DNA of 64,000 nucleotides from positions 372,001-436,000 of the forward strand of contig NZ_AP022615.1 in the NCBI RefSeq assembly GCF_010730745.1, in the 5' to 3' direction. The notes under the pieces were generated by a model. That model was not told the DNA's origin. It made no database searches and saw only the letters and a program-made list of their open reading frames with translations. Below are positions 1 through 8,141 of the stretch, in pieces; positions within the stretch are counted from its first letter, which is position 1; every line of letters starts with the position of its first letter. This DNA comes from Mycobacterium heidelbergense (GTDB lineage: Bacteria; Actinomycetota; Actinomycetes; Mycobacteriales; Mycobacteriaceae). A program made the translations under genes and the position numbers.

Positions 1-58
1 GGGCCACCGAGATCAGGATGGCGAGCGCGAACAGCACAATGCCGATAGCGAACATCAT
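1..58 (-). CDS. rip1: Site-2 protease Rip1, N-terminal fragment
   Basis: Only the first 19 codons are in the window; the gene runs off the left edge. The start reads MMFAIGIVLFALAILISVA, a hydrophobic first membrane segment like the N-terminus of mycobacterial Rip1 (Rv2869c), an intramembrane zinc metalloprotease that cleaves anti-sigma factors and other membrane substrates. The start ATG overlaps the dxr stop codon (ATGA), so the two genes are translationally coupled. The active-site motif lies outside the window, so the call rests on this N-terminus and on the dxr-rip1 gene order. Confidence 0.8.
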   Translation of the reverse strand, partial: MMFAIGIVLFALAILISVA

Positions 59-1230
59 CGGGTTGGTAGGACCTCCTGTGTGACCGCCCGCTGCGCGCGC
101 TCGCGGGCCCAGCGTTGCGCGTCGAGTACGTCATCCACGGTAGCCGGTGAAGCGGCCCATTGGTCGGCGGCGTGCAGCACGTCGGCGATGGTCCTGACGA
201 TCGCGGGGAAACGGATGCGGCCTTGCAGGAACGCCTCCGCCGCCTCCTCGTTGGCGGCGTTGTAGACGGCGGTCATGCAGCCGCCGGTCTGCCCGGCGTG
301 CCGGGCCAACTCGACCGCGGGGAAAACGTCGCGGTCCAGCGGCTCGAATTCCCAGCTAGAGGCGGTCGTGAAGTCGCAGCTTATGGCCGCCCCGGGCACC
401 CGGTGCGGCCACCCGAGCGCCAGCGAAATCGGCAGCCTCATGTCCGGGGGGCTGGCCTGGGCGATCGTCGAGCCGTCGACGAAGGTGACCATCGAATGAA
501 CAATCGACTGGGGGTGCACGACGACGTCGATGCGGTCGTAGGGAACGCCGAACAGCAGGTGGGTTTCGATGAGCTCGAGCCCCTTGTTGACCAGCGACGC
601 CGAGTTCAGCGTGTTCATCGGGCCCATCGACCAGGTCGGGTGGGCGCCGGCCTGCTCGGGGGTGACGGCCTCGAGGTCGGCGGCGGTCCAGCCGCGAAAC
701 GGCCCGCCGGAGGCGGTCAGCACCAGCCTGGCGACCTCGTCGGGCGCGCCACAACGCAGGCACTGGGCCAGCGCGGAGTGTTCGGAGTCGACGGGCACGA
801 TCTGGCCCGGCCGCGCCGCCCGCAACACCAGCGGACCGCCGGCGATCAGCGATTCCTTGTTGGCCAGCGCCAGCCGGGCCCCGGAGGCGAGCGCGGCCAG
901 GGTCGGTCGCAGGCCCAGCGCCCCGACCAGCGCGTTGAGCACGACGTCGGCGTCGGTCTCCTCGACCAGCCGGGTGACCGCGTCGGGCCCGGTGAAGGGG
1001 ACGTCGCCGAGCTTGGCCGCCGCGCGCTCGTCGGCGATGGCGACGTTGGTGACGCCGGTCTCGGCGCGCTGGCGGGCCAGCGTGTCCGGGTTCGCGCCCC
1101 CGGCGGCCAGGCCTACCACCTCGAAGCGGTCCGGGTTGGCCGCGATGACCTCCAGCGCCTGGGTGCCGATCGAGCCGGTGCTGCCCAGCACCAGCACGCG
1201 CAGGCGGCCGTCGGCGGTCGGGTTGGTCAC
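55..1230 (-). CDS. dxr: 1-deoxy-D-xylulose 5-phosphate reductoisomerase
   Basis: Converts 1-deoxy-D-xylulose 5-phosphate to 2-C-methyl-D-erythritol 4-phosphate with NADPH and a divalent metal, the first committed step of the MEP isoprenoid pathway and the fosmidomycin target. The 391-residue product has the nucleotide-binding GSTGSIGTQALEV near residue 16, the NKESLIAGG segment, the ASGGPFRGW substrate loop and the conserved MGPMNTLNSASLVNKGLE block. It starts at a GTG. The stop overlaps the start of rip1. An 84-bp divergent gap separates it from the small DUF2631 gene. Confidence 0.97.
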   Translation of the reverse strand: MTNPTADGRLRVLVLGSTGSIGTQALEVIAANPDRFEVVGLAAGGANPDTLARQRAETGVTNVAIADERAAAKLGDVPFTGPDAVTRLVEETDADVVLNALVGALGLRPTLAALASGARLALANKESLIAGGPLVLRAARPGQIVPVDSEHSALAQCLRCGAPDEVARLVLTASGGPFRGWTAADLEAVTPEQAGAHPTWSMGPMNTLNSASLVNKGLELIETHLLFGVPYDRIDVVVHPQSIVHSMVTFVDGSTIAQASPPDMRLPISLALGWPHRVPGAAISCDFTTASSWEFEPLDRDVFPAVELARHAGQTGGCMTAVYNAANEEAAEAFLQGRIRFPAIVRTIADVLHAADQWAASPATVDDVLDAQRWARERAQRAVTQEVLPTR

Positions 1231-1314
1231 TCACCCATTGTGCCGTGCGGCGCCGCGCGGCGGGTGTGCCAGAATCTGTGTGCAGAAGCCGATCCGATCC
1301 GAAGGGGATTCGCC

Positions 1315-1569
1315 GTGGCCAGTACCGAGGTGGAGCACTTCAACGGCGTCGACGTCGCCGAGGTGCCGTCGGCGGCCTGGGGGTGGAGCAGGATCAACAT
1401 CCGCACCTGGCACACCACCGGGGTGGTCATCTTCATATTTCTGCTGGCGATGCTGCGCGGCAACCACGTCGGCCACGTCGAGAACTGGTTCCTGATCGGA
1501 TTCGCCGCGCTGACGCTGTTCGTGCTGGTGCGCGATTGGTGGGGTCGCCGGCGCGGCTGGATCAGGTAG
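1315..1569 (+). CDS. DUF2631 small membrane protein
   Basis: An 84-residue protein of the mycobacterial DUF2631 family (Rv2876-like). After a polar N-terminus it carries the AAWGWSRINIRTWHTTG block and two hydrophobic segments, about residues 40-50 and 58-70, around the loop LRGNHVGHVENWF, ending in a basic tail RRRGWIR. Function is unknown. The GTG start follows GAAGGGGAT at 1301-1309, a good ribosome site; the longer open frame upstream is the shadow of dxr. The 3' end overlaps the convergent DUF4097 gene by 8 bp. Confidence 0.85.
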   Translation: MASTEVEHFNGVDVAEVPSAAWGWSRINIRTWHTTGVVIFIFLLAMLRGNHVGHVENWFLIGFAALTLFVLVRDWWGRRRGWIR

Positions 1570-2359
1570 CCGTCGCCGGGTTCGCCCGGCGGATGTTGAC
1601 GTCTCCGGAGCCGCTGCGCACGTTCAGGACGAAGGTCTCGTCGCCCTGCTGCGGGCCGTCCGACGGCCGCAGGTCGTTGCTGACGTCTCCGGATGCGGTG
1701 ACGATGTCCAGCCGGGCCGCGGTGCCCTCGGCGATCCCGACCGCGACGTCGCCGCTGCTGGTGTGGGCCGACACGCCGCCACGGACGGCCGCCGCGACGT
1801 CCACCGATCCCGACGCGGTCCGCGCCCTCACGTGGCCGCGCAACCGGTCGACGGTCAGCGAGCCGCTGGCGGCCTTGAACTTCAATTCGCCGTCGAGGTC
1901 CCCGACCGTCACGTCGCCCGAGGCCGTGCCCACCAGGGCGCTGCCCTGCACGGCGTGCACGGTGAATGAACCAGACGCGTTGGCCGCCTTGATCTTTCCC
2001 TTGACGGAGTCGACCTCGACCTTTCCACCGGCCGACCCGAGCCTGAAGTCGGCGAGTTCGCCCTCGGCGCGCAGGTCGGCCGACGCCAGCGACGCGTGCA
2101 GCCGCGAGAGTGACGGCAGGGCGATGTCGACGTCGATGGCGCCGCCCCGGAAGCCGCGTCTGGTGCAGGAGACGACGAGCTTGCCGTCGCGGAAGTCGAC
2201 GCGGGTGCGCTCGGCGGCCCGGACGTCGGAATCCCGTGATCCGTCGCGCGGGCGGACTTCCACGACGGTGTCGGCGCGGTCGGTGGCCGCGAGCCGGATC
2301 GAGCCGTCGCCGGCTTCGATTCGCACGGCGATCGGCTCGGGGGTCGCAAAGGTCGGCAT
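1562..2359 (-). CDS. DUF4097 family beta-strand repeat protein
   Basis: A 265-residue protein built almost entirely of short repeats in which the phrase TASGDV or ASGSxxV recurs about every 20-25 residues (for example STASGDVTVGDL and RTASGSVDVAA). This is the pattern of the DUF4097 putative adhesin fold, predicted to form a right-handed beta-helix. There is no signal peptide or membrane segment, so it may stay in the cytoplasm. It lies 42 bp downstream of a HicB-like gene on the same strand and probably shares its transcript. Its biochemical role is unknown. Confidence 0.8.
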   Translation of the reverse strand: MPTFATPEPIAVRIEAGDGSIRLAATDRADTVVEVRPRDGSRDSDVRAAERTRVDFRDGKLVVSCTRRGFRGGAIDVDIALPSLSRLHASLASADLRAEGELADFRLGSAGGKVEVDSVKGKIKAANASGSFTVHAVQGSALVGTASGDVTVGDLDGELKFKAASGSLTVDRLRGHVRARTASGSVDVAAAVRGGVSAHTSSGDVAVGIAEGTAARLDIVTASGDVSNDLRPSDGPQQGDETFVLNVRSGSGDVNIRRANPATAT

Positions 2360-2401
2360 GTTCGTTCTCCTTCGTTTTTGTTGATGGTGTTTTCGGTGGT
2401 G

Positions 2402-2884
2402 TCAGCGCACCCAGCCGGTAACCCGGTGCCCGGAAGCGCGGCCGGACTCGGGCCCGGCGGCGTGACCGCTCGCCGCGGCCGCCGCGCGCACCAGCCAGGA
2501 GTTCAACGACGCGCCGTCGCGGCGGGCGGCGGCCTCGACCGTTGACCTCAGCGCCTCGGGAAGCCGCAGGGTGACCCGCCAGGTGCCGCCGCCGGCGTCG
2601 TCGTACTGGGCGACGAACGCATCCTCGTCGGGTGCTTCGTCGAGCGGCGCGCTGACGATGAACTCGGGGTCTCGGCCGCGCAGCCGCACCTCCACGGATC
2701 GGGGCGCGAGCTCCCCGGTGATCTCTTCGGCGGCGGCCGCCAGCGCTTCCAGCAGCGCCAGTCGCATCGCCGACTCCAGCGGGGCGCTCAGCCGGTCGGC
2801 CAGGTCCCGCGCCTCCGCGCCGGCGGTTGCCGCGGCCACGTTCAGCTCGTGGCGGACGGCGTCGACATACGGTTGCAAATCCAT
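2402..2884 (-). CDS. HicB/Arc-type ribbon-helix-helix protein
   Basis: A 160-residue protein with an alanine-rich helical N-terminal half and a C-terminal ribbon-helix-helix (about residues 108-145: WRVTLRLPEALRSTVEAAA followed by DGASLNSWLVRAA), as in HicB-like DNA-binding antitoxins and the Arc repressor. No HicA-type RNA-binding toxin is adjacent; the partner in the same transcript is the DUF4097 protein. It is more likely an autoregulator of this pair than a classical antitoxin. The start is the ATG at 2884, with a 49-bp gap to ccdA on the other side. Confidence 0.75.
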   Translation of the reverse strand: MDLQPYVDAVRHELNVAAATAGAEARDLADRLSAPLESAMRLALLEALAAAAEEITGELAPRSVEVRLRGRDPEFIVSAPLDEAPDEDAFVAQYDDAGGGTWRVTLRLPEALRSTVEAAARRDGASLNSWLVRAAAAASGHAAGPESGRASGHRVTGWVR

Positions 2885-2933
2885 GGTGTCATGGTGACAC
2901 TACTTTGATGTCATTGCAAGTGTCGCGATGGTG

Positions 2934-3791
2934 CTAGCGCCGTCTCCGTCGGCGCCAGGTGCCTGCGAATGCGCCGATGACCAGCGCGGATAGCGCCACC
3001 AGCCACGGCACCACGCCATGTTGGTGCGCCCAGCCGGCCAGCGCTCCCTGCAGCCGACCGGCCGACGCGATGACCGCATCCTGGGGGTTCGCGTTGGTGG
3101 TGAACAGGCGCAGCTCGTAGACGCCGTAGTAGGCGACATACAGCCCGACCAGGACCAGCAGCGCGCCGCCGATCCGGTTGACGAAGGGCAGGACTCGCCG
3201 CAAGCGATCGGCCAGGGCCGTGCTCGCCATCGCTGCGGCGATGGCGAGCACGCCCACGACCAGGGTCAAACCCGCGACGTAGGCGAGGTAGACCACGGCT
3301 CCCGTGAGGACCGATCCGGCCCGGAGGCCGGCGGCGGTGACCGCCAGGAACGGCCCGATGGTGCACGACAGCGAGGCGATCGCATAGCTGACGCCGTACC
3401 CATACATGCCTATGAGCCCCCGCGCGCCCGGCGCCCAGCGCGGGCCGAGCGGCCGGGGCGTCAGCGCGGTGAGCTCCCGGCCCGCCAACAGCCAAACCCC
3501 CAGCGCGACAAGCACACTGCCGATGACCACGGTCCCGTACGGCAGGTAGCGCTGCACGGTCGCGGCCGCCGAGATGGTCAGCGCGCCGAACGACCCGAAG
3601 ACCGTGAGGAAGCCGAGCGCCATCCCGACTGTGGCCGCCAGCGCGCGGCCTATCGGGGCCCACCCGCGCCGTTCGGGTTGCTGCCCGCGGACAACGAGAA
3701 GCAGGTACGCGGGCAGCATGGCGAACCCGCACGGGTTCAGGACCGCGACCAGTCCGGCGGCGAAGGCCAGGCCGGCGAGACCCTGGTCCAT
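2934..3791 (-). CDS. ccdA: CcdA/DsbD-type thiol-disulfide transmembrane protein
   Basis: A 285-residue polytopic membrane protein that moves reducing equivalents from cytoplasmic thioredoxin to extracytoplasmic thiol proteins. The two redox cysteines sit in VLNPCGFAMLPAYLL (segment 1) and ASLSCTIGPFLAV (segment 4), the CcdA signature. About six to seven hydrophobic segments are visible and the C-terminus is highly basic. The ATG start overlaps the stop of the upstream thioredoxin-like gene (TAATG), so the pair is coupled. It corresponds to Rv2877c beside mpt53 in M. tuberculosis. Confidence 0.92.
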   Translation of the reverse strand: MDQGLAGLAFAAGLVAVLNPCGFAMLPAYLLLVVRGQQPERRGWAPIGRALAATVGMALGFLTVFGSFGALTISAAATVQRYLPYGTVVIGSVLVALGVWLLAGRELTALTPRPLGPRWAPGARGLIGMYGYGVSYAIASLSCTIGPFLAVTAAGLRAGSVLTGAVVYLAYVAGLTLVVGVLAIAAAMASTALADRLRRVLPFVNRIGGALLVLVGLYVAYYGVYELRLFTTNANPQDAVIASAGRLQGALAGWAHQHGVVPWLVALSALVIGAFAGTWRRRRRR

Positions 3792-4276
3792 TAGGACGTC
3801 AGCGCGGCGACCCGGCCGGACAGCTCCTGCTGGGACATCGCCGAGGTCGGGTTGTTGATGAAGGTCGAGCTGCCGTCCGCCCGGTAGAACACCCACGCCG
3901 GCTGCCAGGGGACGTTGTAGCGGGCCCAGATCGAGCCATCGGCGTCGTTGAGGGTGGTGAAATGCAGGTTGTACTTGGAGACGAAGTTCTGCATGGCGCC
4001 AACGTCCGAGTGCGCCGCGATGCCGACGAACGTCACACCCGGATTGGCGGCGGCGACCTGACTGACGGATGGGGCCTCGGCGTTGCAGAACGGACACCAT
4101 GGCGTCCAGAACCACAGCACCGCCGGCTTACCTTCCAGGCTGGCGCCGTTGAATGGCGCGCCGGCGAGGGTGGTCCCGGTGAATTGCAGACGATCCTCGG
4201 CCTCCACCCGCGACGCGTCGGCCAGCCCGACTGTCAGCGCGGCCACGATGGCTAATAACACGCGAAAGATGCTCAT
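3791..4276 (-). CDS. Secreted DsbE/MPT53-like thioredoxin-fold protein
   Basis: A 161-residue exported thiol-disulfide oxidoreductase. It has a signal peptide (MSIFRVLLAIVAALTVGLADA), then a thioredoxin fold with the active site WFWTPWCPFC and the cis-proline loop VPWQPAW. It resembles M. tuberculosis MPT53 (Rv2878c). It is translated just upstream of ccdA, its likely reductant. An in-frame extension upstream runs through a 24-bp tandem repeat and is not expected to be translated; the ATG at 4276 gives a clean signal peptide. Confidence 0.9.
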   Translation of the reverse strand: MSIFRVLLAIVAALTVGLADASRVEAEDRLQFTGTTLAGAPFNGASLEGKPAVLWFWTPWCPFCNAEAPSVSQVAAANPGVTFVGIAAHSDVGAMQNFVSKYNLHFTTLNDADGSIWARYNVPWQPAWVFYRADGSSTFINNPTSAMSQQELSGRVAALTS

Positions 4277-4300
4277 GCGCGAGAAACGTGTGGGCCGTCT

Positions 4301-4348
4301 TCGCGGTTCATGCGCCTGGGATATTCGCGGTTCATGCGCCTGGGATAT
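4301..4348. repeat. 24-bp tandem duplication
   Basis: Two perfect head-to-tail copies of a 24-bp unit beginning TCGCGGTTCATGCGCC, at 4301-4324 and 4325-4348. They lie in the gap between rlmN and the mpt53-like gene, directly next to a long inverted repeat. Copy number may vary between strains. Confidence 0.9.
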
Positions 4349-4406
4349 TGACTCTGCGGCCACCAGGGGCCCTACTCGCACTTTCGCCTGGTGGACGCAG
4401 AGTCAA
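4348..4406. terminator. Long inverted repeat at the rlmN 3' end
   Basis: Two 20-nt arms, 4348-4367 and 4387-4406, pair with a single mismatch around a 19-nt loop. The right arm begins inside the rlmN stop codon, so the structure would form at the end of that transcript. There is no U-tract, which is usual for mycobacterial terminators. It could equally be an extragenic palindrome. Confidence 0.6.
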
Positions 4407-5509
4407 TGGCGGGAGTCGGCGGCCAGCTGTCCGCAGGCGGCGCTGATCTCACGACCGCGGGTGTCTCGCACCGTGCACGAGACCCCATTCGCCCGGACCC
4501 GACGGACGAACTCCCGCTCCACTGCCTTCGGGCTGGCGTCCCAATCGCTGCCCGGGGTCGGGTTGAGCGGGATCAAATTCACGTGGACCAGCGGCCCCAA
4601 CGCGCGATGCAGCCGCTTACCCAGCAGATCCGCCCGCCATTCCTGGTCGTTGACGTCGCGGATCAGCGCGTACTCGACCGAGACCCGCCGACCGGTCACG
4701 TCGGCGTAATACCGCGCGGCATCGAGGGCCTCGGCAATCTTCCAGCGGGTGTTCACCGGGACCAGCGTGTCGCGGAGCTCATCGTCGGGCGCGTGTAGAG
4801 ATAGCGCCAGGGTCACCCCGAGCCGCTCGTCGGCCAACTTCCGGATCGCGGGCACCAGACCCACCGTGGACACCGTCACCGAGCGGGCCGAAATCCCGAA
4901 GCCGTGGGGGTTCGGTTCGGTGATGCGCCTCACCGCGGCCAGCACCTTCACGTAGTTGGCCAGCGGCTCCCCCATGCCCATGAAGACGACGTTCGAGAGC
5001 CGGTCGCCGAAGTCGTCGCGTAGGGCCGCGGCGGCGGCGCGCACCTGTTCGAGGATCTCGGCCGTCGACAGGTTGCGGGTCAGTCCGCCCTGGCCGGTCG
5101 CGCAGAACGGGCAGGCCATGCCGCAGCCGGCCTGCGACGAGATGCACACCGTGTTGCGGTCCGGGTAGCGCATCAGCACCGACTCGACGGTGGCACCAGC
5201 CGGGTCGTTAACGGCCCGCCACAACGTCTTTCGGGTCTGGCCGGCGTCGCAGCTGACTTCTGTGGCCGCGGTGAGCAGGTTCGGGAACATCGCCTCGGCG
5301 ATCGGGGCCCGAAGGGCCGCGGGAAGGTCGGTCATCTGTTGCGGGTCGGCGATCAGCCGGGCGTAATACTGGTGCGCGAGCTGCTTGGCGCGAAACGGCG
5401 GGAGGCCCAGCTCCGCGACGGCCGACGCGCGGCCGGCCTCGTCGAGATCGGCCAGGTGCCGCGGCGGCCTGCCGCGGCGCGGCTCGGAGAAAACCAATTG
5501 TTGGACCAT
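4403..5509 (-). CDS. rlmN: 23S rRNA (A2503)/tRNA methyltransferase RlmN
   Basis: A radical-SAM enzyme that methylates C2 of adenosine 2503 in 23S rRNA. The 368-residue product has the radical-SAM cluster CGMACPFCATG, the SAM-binding GMGEPLANY, and the C-terminal NGVSCTVRDTRG segment carrying the methyl-accepting cysteine. The start is set at ATG 5509, where the product begins MVQQLVFSEPRRG like Rv2880c; a GTG at 5530 would add seven residues and cannot be excluded. It is the last gene of the pyrH-frr-cdsA-rlmN run. Confidence 0.95.
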   Translation of the reverse strand: MVQQLVFSEPRRGRPPRHLADLDEAGRASAVAELGLPPFRAKQLAHQYYARLIADPQQMTDLPAALRAPIAEAMFPNLLTAATEVSCDAGQTRKTLWRAVNDPAGATVESVLMRYPDRNTVCISSQAGCGMACPFCATGQGGLTRNLSTAEILEQVRAAAAALRDDFGDRLSNVVFMGMGEPLANYVKVLAAVRRITEPNPHGFGISARSVTVSTVGLVPAIRKLADERLGVTLALSLHAPDDELRDTLVPVNTRWKIAEALDAARYYADVTGRRVSVEYALIRDVNDQEWRADLLGKRLHRALGPLVHVNLIPLNPTPGSDWDASPKAVEREFVRRVRANGVSCTVRDTRGREISAACGQLAADSRH

Positions 5510-5540
5510 GACGTGTCCAGTATCGGTCACGGCGCGGGCC

Positions 5541-6422
5541 TCAGGGCACCAGCGTGAGCACCGTCCACGCCGCGACCGCCGACGGCAGCACGCCGTCGAG
5601 CCGGTCCATCAGACCGCCGTGGCCCGGAAGCAGGCGGCCCATGTCCTTGATGCCGAGGTCACGCTTGATCTGGGACTCCACCAGGTCGCCCAGCGTGCAG
5701 GTGAGCACCAGGACGACACCCAGCAGCGCGCCGACCCATGGCGGTTTGCCGGCCAGGAAGGTCGCGGTCAGGATGGTCGCGGTGATCCCGCACACCAGCG
5801 AACCGGCGAATCCCTCCCAGGACTTCTTCGGGCTGATTGTCGGGACCATCGGATGCTTGCCCCACAGCACGCCCACGGCATAGCCGCCCACGTCGGACGC
5901 GACCACGGCGATCATCAGGCAGAACACCCGTCCCGCGCCATCCTTCGGGTAGACCAGCATCGCACCGAAGGAGGCGAACAGCGGGACCCAGGCGGCCAGG
6001 AAGATCGTGGCCGACGCGTCCCGCAGGTAGTTTTTCGATGACTCCGAGGCGCCCTCGTGTCCGCGGTTGTCCTGCATCAACAGCCGCCAGATCATGCAGA
6101 CCACGACCGTGGCGCCGAAGCCGGCCAGGGCGCCGGCGGCATGAAATGGCCAGGTCAGCCAGACGGTGACCTGGCCGCCGACCAGCAGCGGGATGACCGG
6201 AATGAGGTATCCGGCTTCGCGCAGCCGGCGCACCACCTCGTGGGTGGCCACCACGATGGCGATCGCCACGATGAGGACCCAGAAGCGCGGGGCGAAAAGC
6301 AGCGTCACGACGAGGACGCCGCCGATGGCGACGCCGACGGCGATCGCGGCGGGCAGGTCGCGGCCGGCCCGGGACGTCTTCCTGGCCGGCGGGGTGCCTG
6401 CGCCGGCATCGGGGGTCGCCAC
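5541..6422 (-). CDS. cdsA: Phosphatidate cytidylyltransferase
   Basis: Makes CDP-diacylglycerol from CTP and phosphatidic acid, the precursor of cardiolipin, PI and PE. The 293-residue membrane protein has about seven or eight hydrophobic segments and the CDP-transferase signature SQIKRDLGIKDMGRLLPGHG continuing with GLMDRLD. The GTG start at 6422 (product begins ATPDAGAGTPP) matches the start of Rv2881c and leaves 22 bp after frr; the open frame continues upstream into frr but that part looks non-coding. Confidence 0.94.
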   Translation of the reverse strand: MATPDAGAGTPPARKTSRAGRDLPAAIAVGVAIGGVLVVTLLFAPRFWVLIVAIAIVVATHEVVRRLREAGYLIPVIPLLVGGQVTVWLTWPFHAAGALAGFGATVVVCMIWRLLMQDNRGHEGASESSKNYLRDASATIFLAAWVPLFASFGAMLVYPKDGAGRVFCLMIAVVASDVGGYAVGVLWGKHPMVPTISPKKSWEGFAGSLVCGITATILTATFLAGKPPWVGALLGVVLVLTCTLGDLVESQIKRDLGIKDMGRLLPGHGGLMDRLDGVLPSAVAAWTVLTLVP

Positions 6423-6444
6423 GGATTCGGTTGCTGAGCGGCCG

Positions 6445-7002
6445 CTAGACCTCCAGCAGCTCGCCTTCTTTGTGCTTGACCAGCTCATCGATCTGAGTGA
6501 CGTACTGGTGGGTGGTCTTGTCCAAATCCTTTTCCGCCCGGCCGACCTCGTCCTCGCCGGCCTCGCCGTCCTTGCGGATGCGGTGCAGCTCCTCCATCGC
6601 CTTGCGGCGGATGTTGCGCACCGAAACCCTGGCGTCCTCCCCCTTGTGTTTGGCCTGCTTGACCAGCTCGCGCCGACGCTCCTCGGTGAGCTGCGGCACC
6701 GCCACCCGGATCAGGGTGCCGTCGTTGGTGGGATTCACCCCGAGGTCGGAGTTGCGGATGGCCGTCTCGATGGCGTGCAGCTGACTGGCCTCGTACGGCT
6801 TGATGACGACGAGCCGCGCCTCGGGGACGTTGATGCTGGCCAGCTGGGTGATCGGGGTGTTGGTGCCGTAGTAGTCGATCACGATCCGGGAGAACATGCC
6901 CGGGTTGGCGCGGCCGGTCCGGATGGTGGACAAGTCGTCGCGGGCCACCGATACGGCCTTCTCCATCTTCTCTTCCGCATCGAAGAGAGCCTCGTCAATC
7001 AT
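6445..7002 (-). CDS. frr: Ribosome recycling factor
   Basis: A cytoplasmic 185-residue factor that splits post-termination ribosomes together with EF-G. It is recognised along its whole length: MIDEALFDAEEKMEKAV at the start, the TIRTGRANPGMFSRI segment and the VRNIRRKAMEEL helix. The start is ATG 7002, the usual family start; the extra upstream codons overlap pyrH. It lies 10 bp after pyrH in the conserved pyrH-frr-cdsA order. Confidence 0.97.
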   Translation of the reverse strand: MIDEALFDAEEKMEKAVSVARDDLSTIRTGRANPGMFSRIVIDYYGTNTPITQLASINVPEARLVVIKPYEASQLHAIETAIRNSDLGVNPTNDGTLIRVAVPQLTEERRRELVKQAKHKGEDARVSVRNIRRKAMEELHRIRKDGEAGEDEVGRAEKDLDKTTHQYVTQIDELVKHKEGELLEV

Positions 7003-7012
7003 CGTCTTCCCC

Positions 7013-7846
7013 TCAGGTGGTGACCAGCGTCCCGATCTTCTCACCGGCGACCGCACGGGCGATATTGCCATTGGTCAGCAGGTTGAACACCAGGATCGGC
7101 ATGCCATTGTCCATGCACAGGCTGAACGCGGTGGCGTCGGCCACCCGCAGCCCCCGATCGATGACCTCGCGGTGGCTGATCGCGGTGAGCAGCTCGGCCT
7201 CCGGATTCTTCCGCGGATCCTCGGAAAACACGCCGTCGACCGCCTTGGCCATCAGCACCACCTCCGCGCCGATCTCCAACGCCCGCTGCGCGGCGGTGGT
7301 GTCGGTGGAGAAGTACGGCAGCCCCATGCCCGCCCCGAAGATGACCACCCGGCCCTTCTCCAGGTGGCGCACGGCGCGCAACGGCAGGTAGGGCTCGGCC
7401 ACCTGGCCCATGGTGATCGCGGTCTGCACCCGGGTGACGATGCCTTCCTTCTCCAGGAAGTCCTGCAGCGCGAGGCTGTTCATGACCGTGCCCAGCATCC
7501 CCATGTAGTCCGAACGCGTGCGCTCCATGCCGCGCTGCTGCAGCTGCGCGCCGCGGAAGAAGTTGCCGCCGCCGATGACGACGGCGACCTGCACGCCGTC
7601 GCGGACCACCTCGGCGATCTGGCGGGCGACCTGCGCCACGACGTCGGGATCCAACCCGACCTGGCCGCCGCCGAACATTTCGCCACCGAGCTTGAGCAAC
7701 ACCCTGGAATACTTGGCCCGGCCCCCGGGCGGGCCGGAAGCCAGTCCCTTCTCCGGTGACGATGCCGGTACGCCGTTGGTGCTGTTCGGCGGCTCCGGCT
7801 TCGCGGCCGCCGCGCCGGCGACTGGGGACTCCCTGGGCTCCGTCAT
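7013..7846 (-). CDS. pyrH: Uridylate kinase
   Basis: Phosphorylates UMP to UDP with ATP; a hexameric amino-acid-kinase-fold enzyme of pyrimidine synthesis. The 277-residue protein has the ATP-binding VLLKLGGEMFGG, VIGGGNFFRGAQLQQ, and the GTNGN-like ADATAFSLCMDNGMPILVFN segment. The N-terminal ~45 residues are an unstructured Pro/Ala/Ser-rich extension, longer than in M. tuberculosis. It heads the pyrH-frr-cdsA-rlmN run, with a ~295-bp promoter region shared with the divergent GlnR-like regulator. Confidence 0.96.
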   Translation of the reverse strand: MTEPRESPVAGAAAAKPEPPNSTNGVPASSPEKGLASGPPGGRAKYSRVLLKLGGEMFGGGQVGLDPDVVAQVARQIAEVVRDGVQVAVVIGGGNFFRGAQLQQRGMERTRSDYMGMLGTVMNSLALQDFLEKEGIVTRVQTAITMGQVAEPYLPLRAVRHLEKGRVVIFGAGMGLPYFSTDTTAAQRALEIGAEVVLMAKAVDGVFSEDPRKNPEAELLTAISHREVIDRGLRVADATAFSLCMDNGMPILVFNLLTNGNIARAVAGEKIGTLVTT

Positions 7847-8043
7847 CAGACTCCTCGCATGAGAGTGCCATCCCGGGTGATCCCCATCCGGAACGGCACC
7901 TCACATCCTGCCTCATCGCGGCGCGCCGTGGCGTGGGCGGGGTGCATTATCTGCGCGGTCGCCGGTTTGCGCGAATCCTGGGTCCCGGCAACGGCGGGAG
8001 GCCAACCGGTGGGACCCGTCGGGTCGGGCCGACCGAACGCACT

Positions 8044-8080
8044 AAACTTTGCATAGTTTCGCTCTGAATAGGGTATTCAG
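8044..8080. promoter_or_regulatory. Two inverted repeats upstream of the GlnR-like gene
   Basis: In the pyrH/regulator divergent gap there is AAACT-6-AGTTT at 8044-8059 and a perfect 17-bp interrupted palindrome CTGAATAGGGTATTCAG at 8064-8080, about 60 bp before the regulator start. The local A+T content is well above the surroundings. It is a candidate operator or promoter region; no binding protein can be named from sequence alone. The rest of 7847-8141 shows no gene. Confidence 0.4.
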
Positions 8081-8141
8081 CGCTGCGCTGCAGGCATCTC
8101 CCCGCGAGGTGCCTACGGGTCGGGGGCGATAGCAGACCCTC

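Noticed and set aside
160..1569. Long plus-strand frame opposite dxr
   Set aside because: Its sequence is the Arg/Gly/Val-rich shadow typical of high-GC antisense frames; only the last 84 codons (from 1315) form a real gene.
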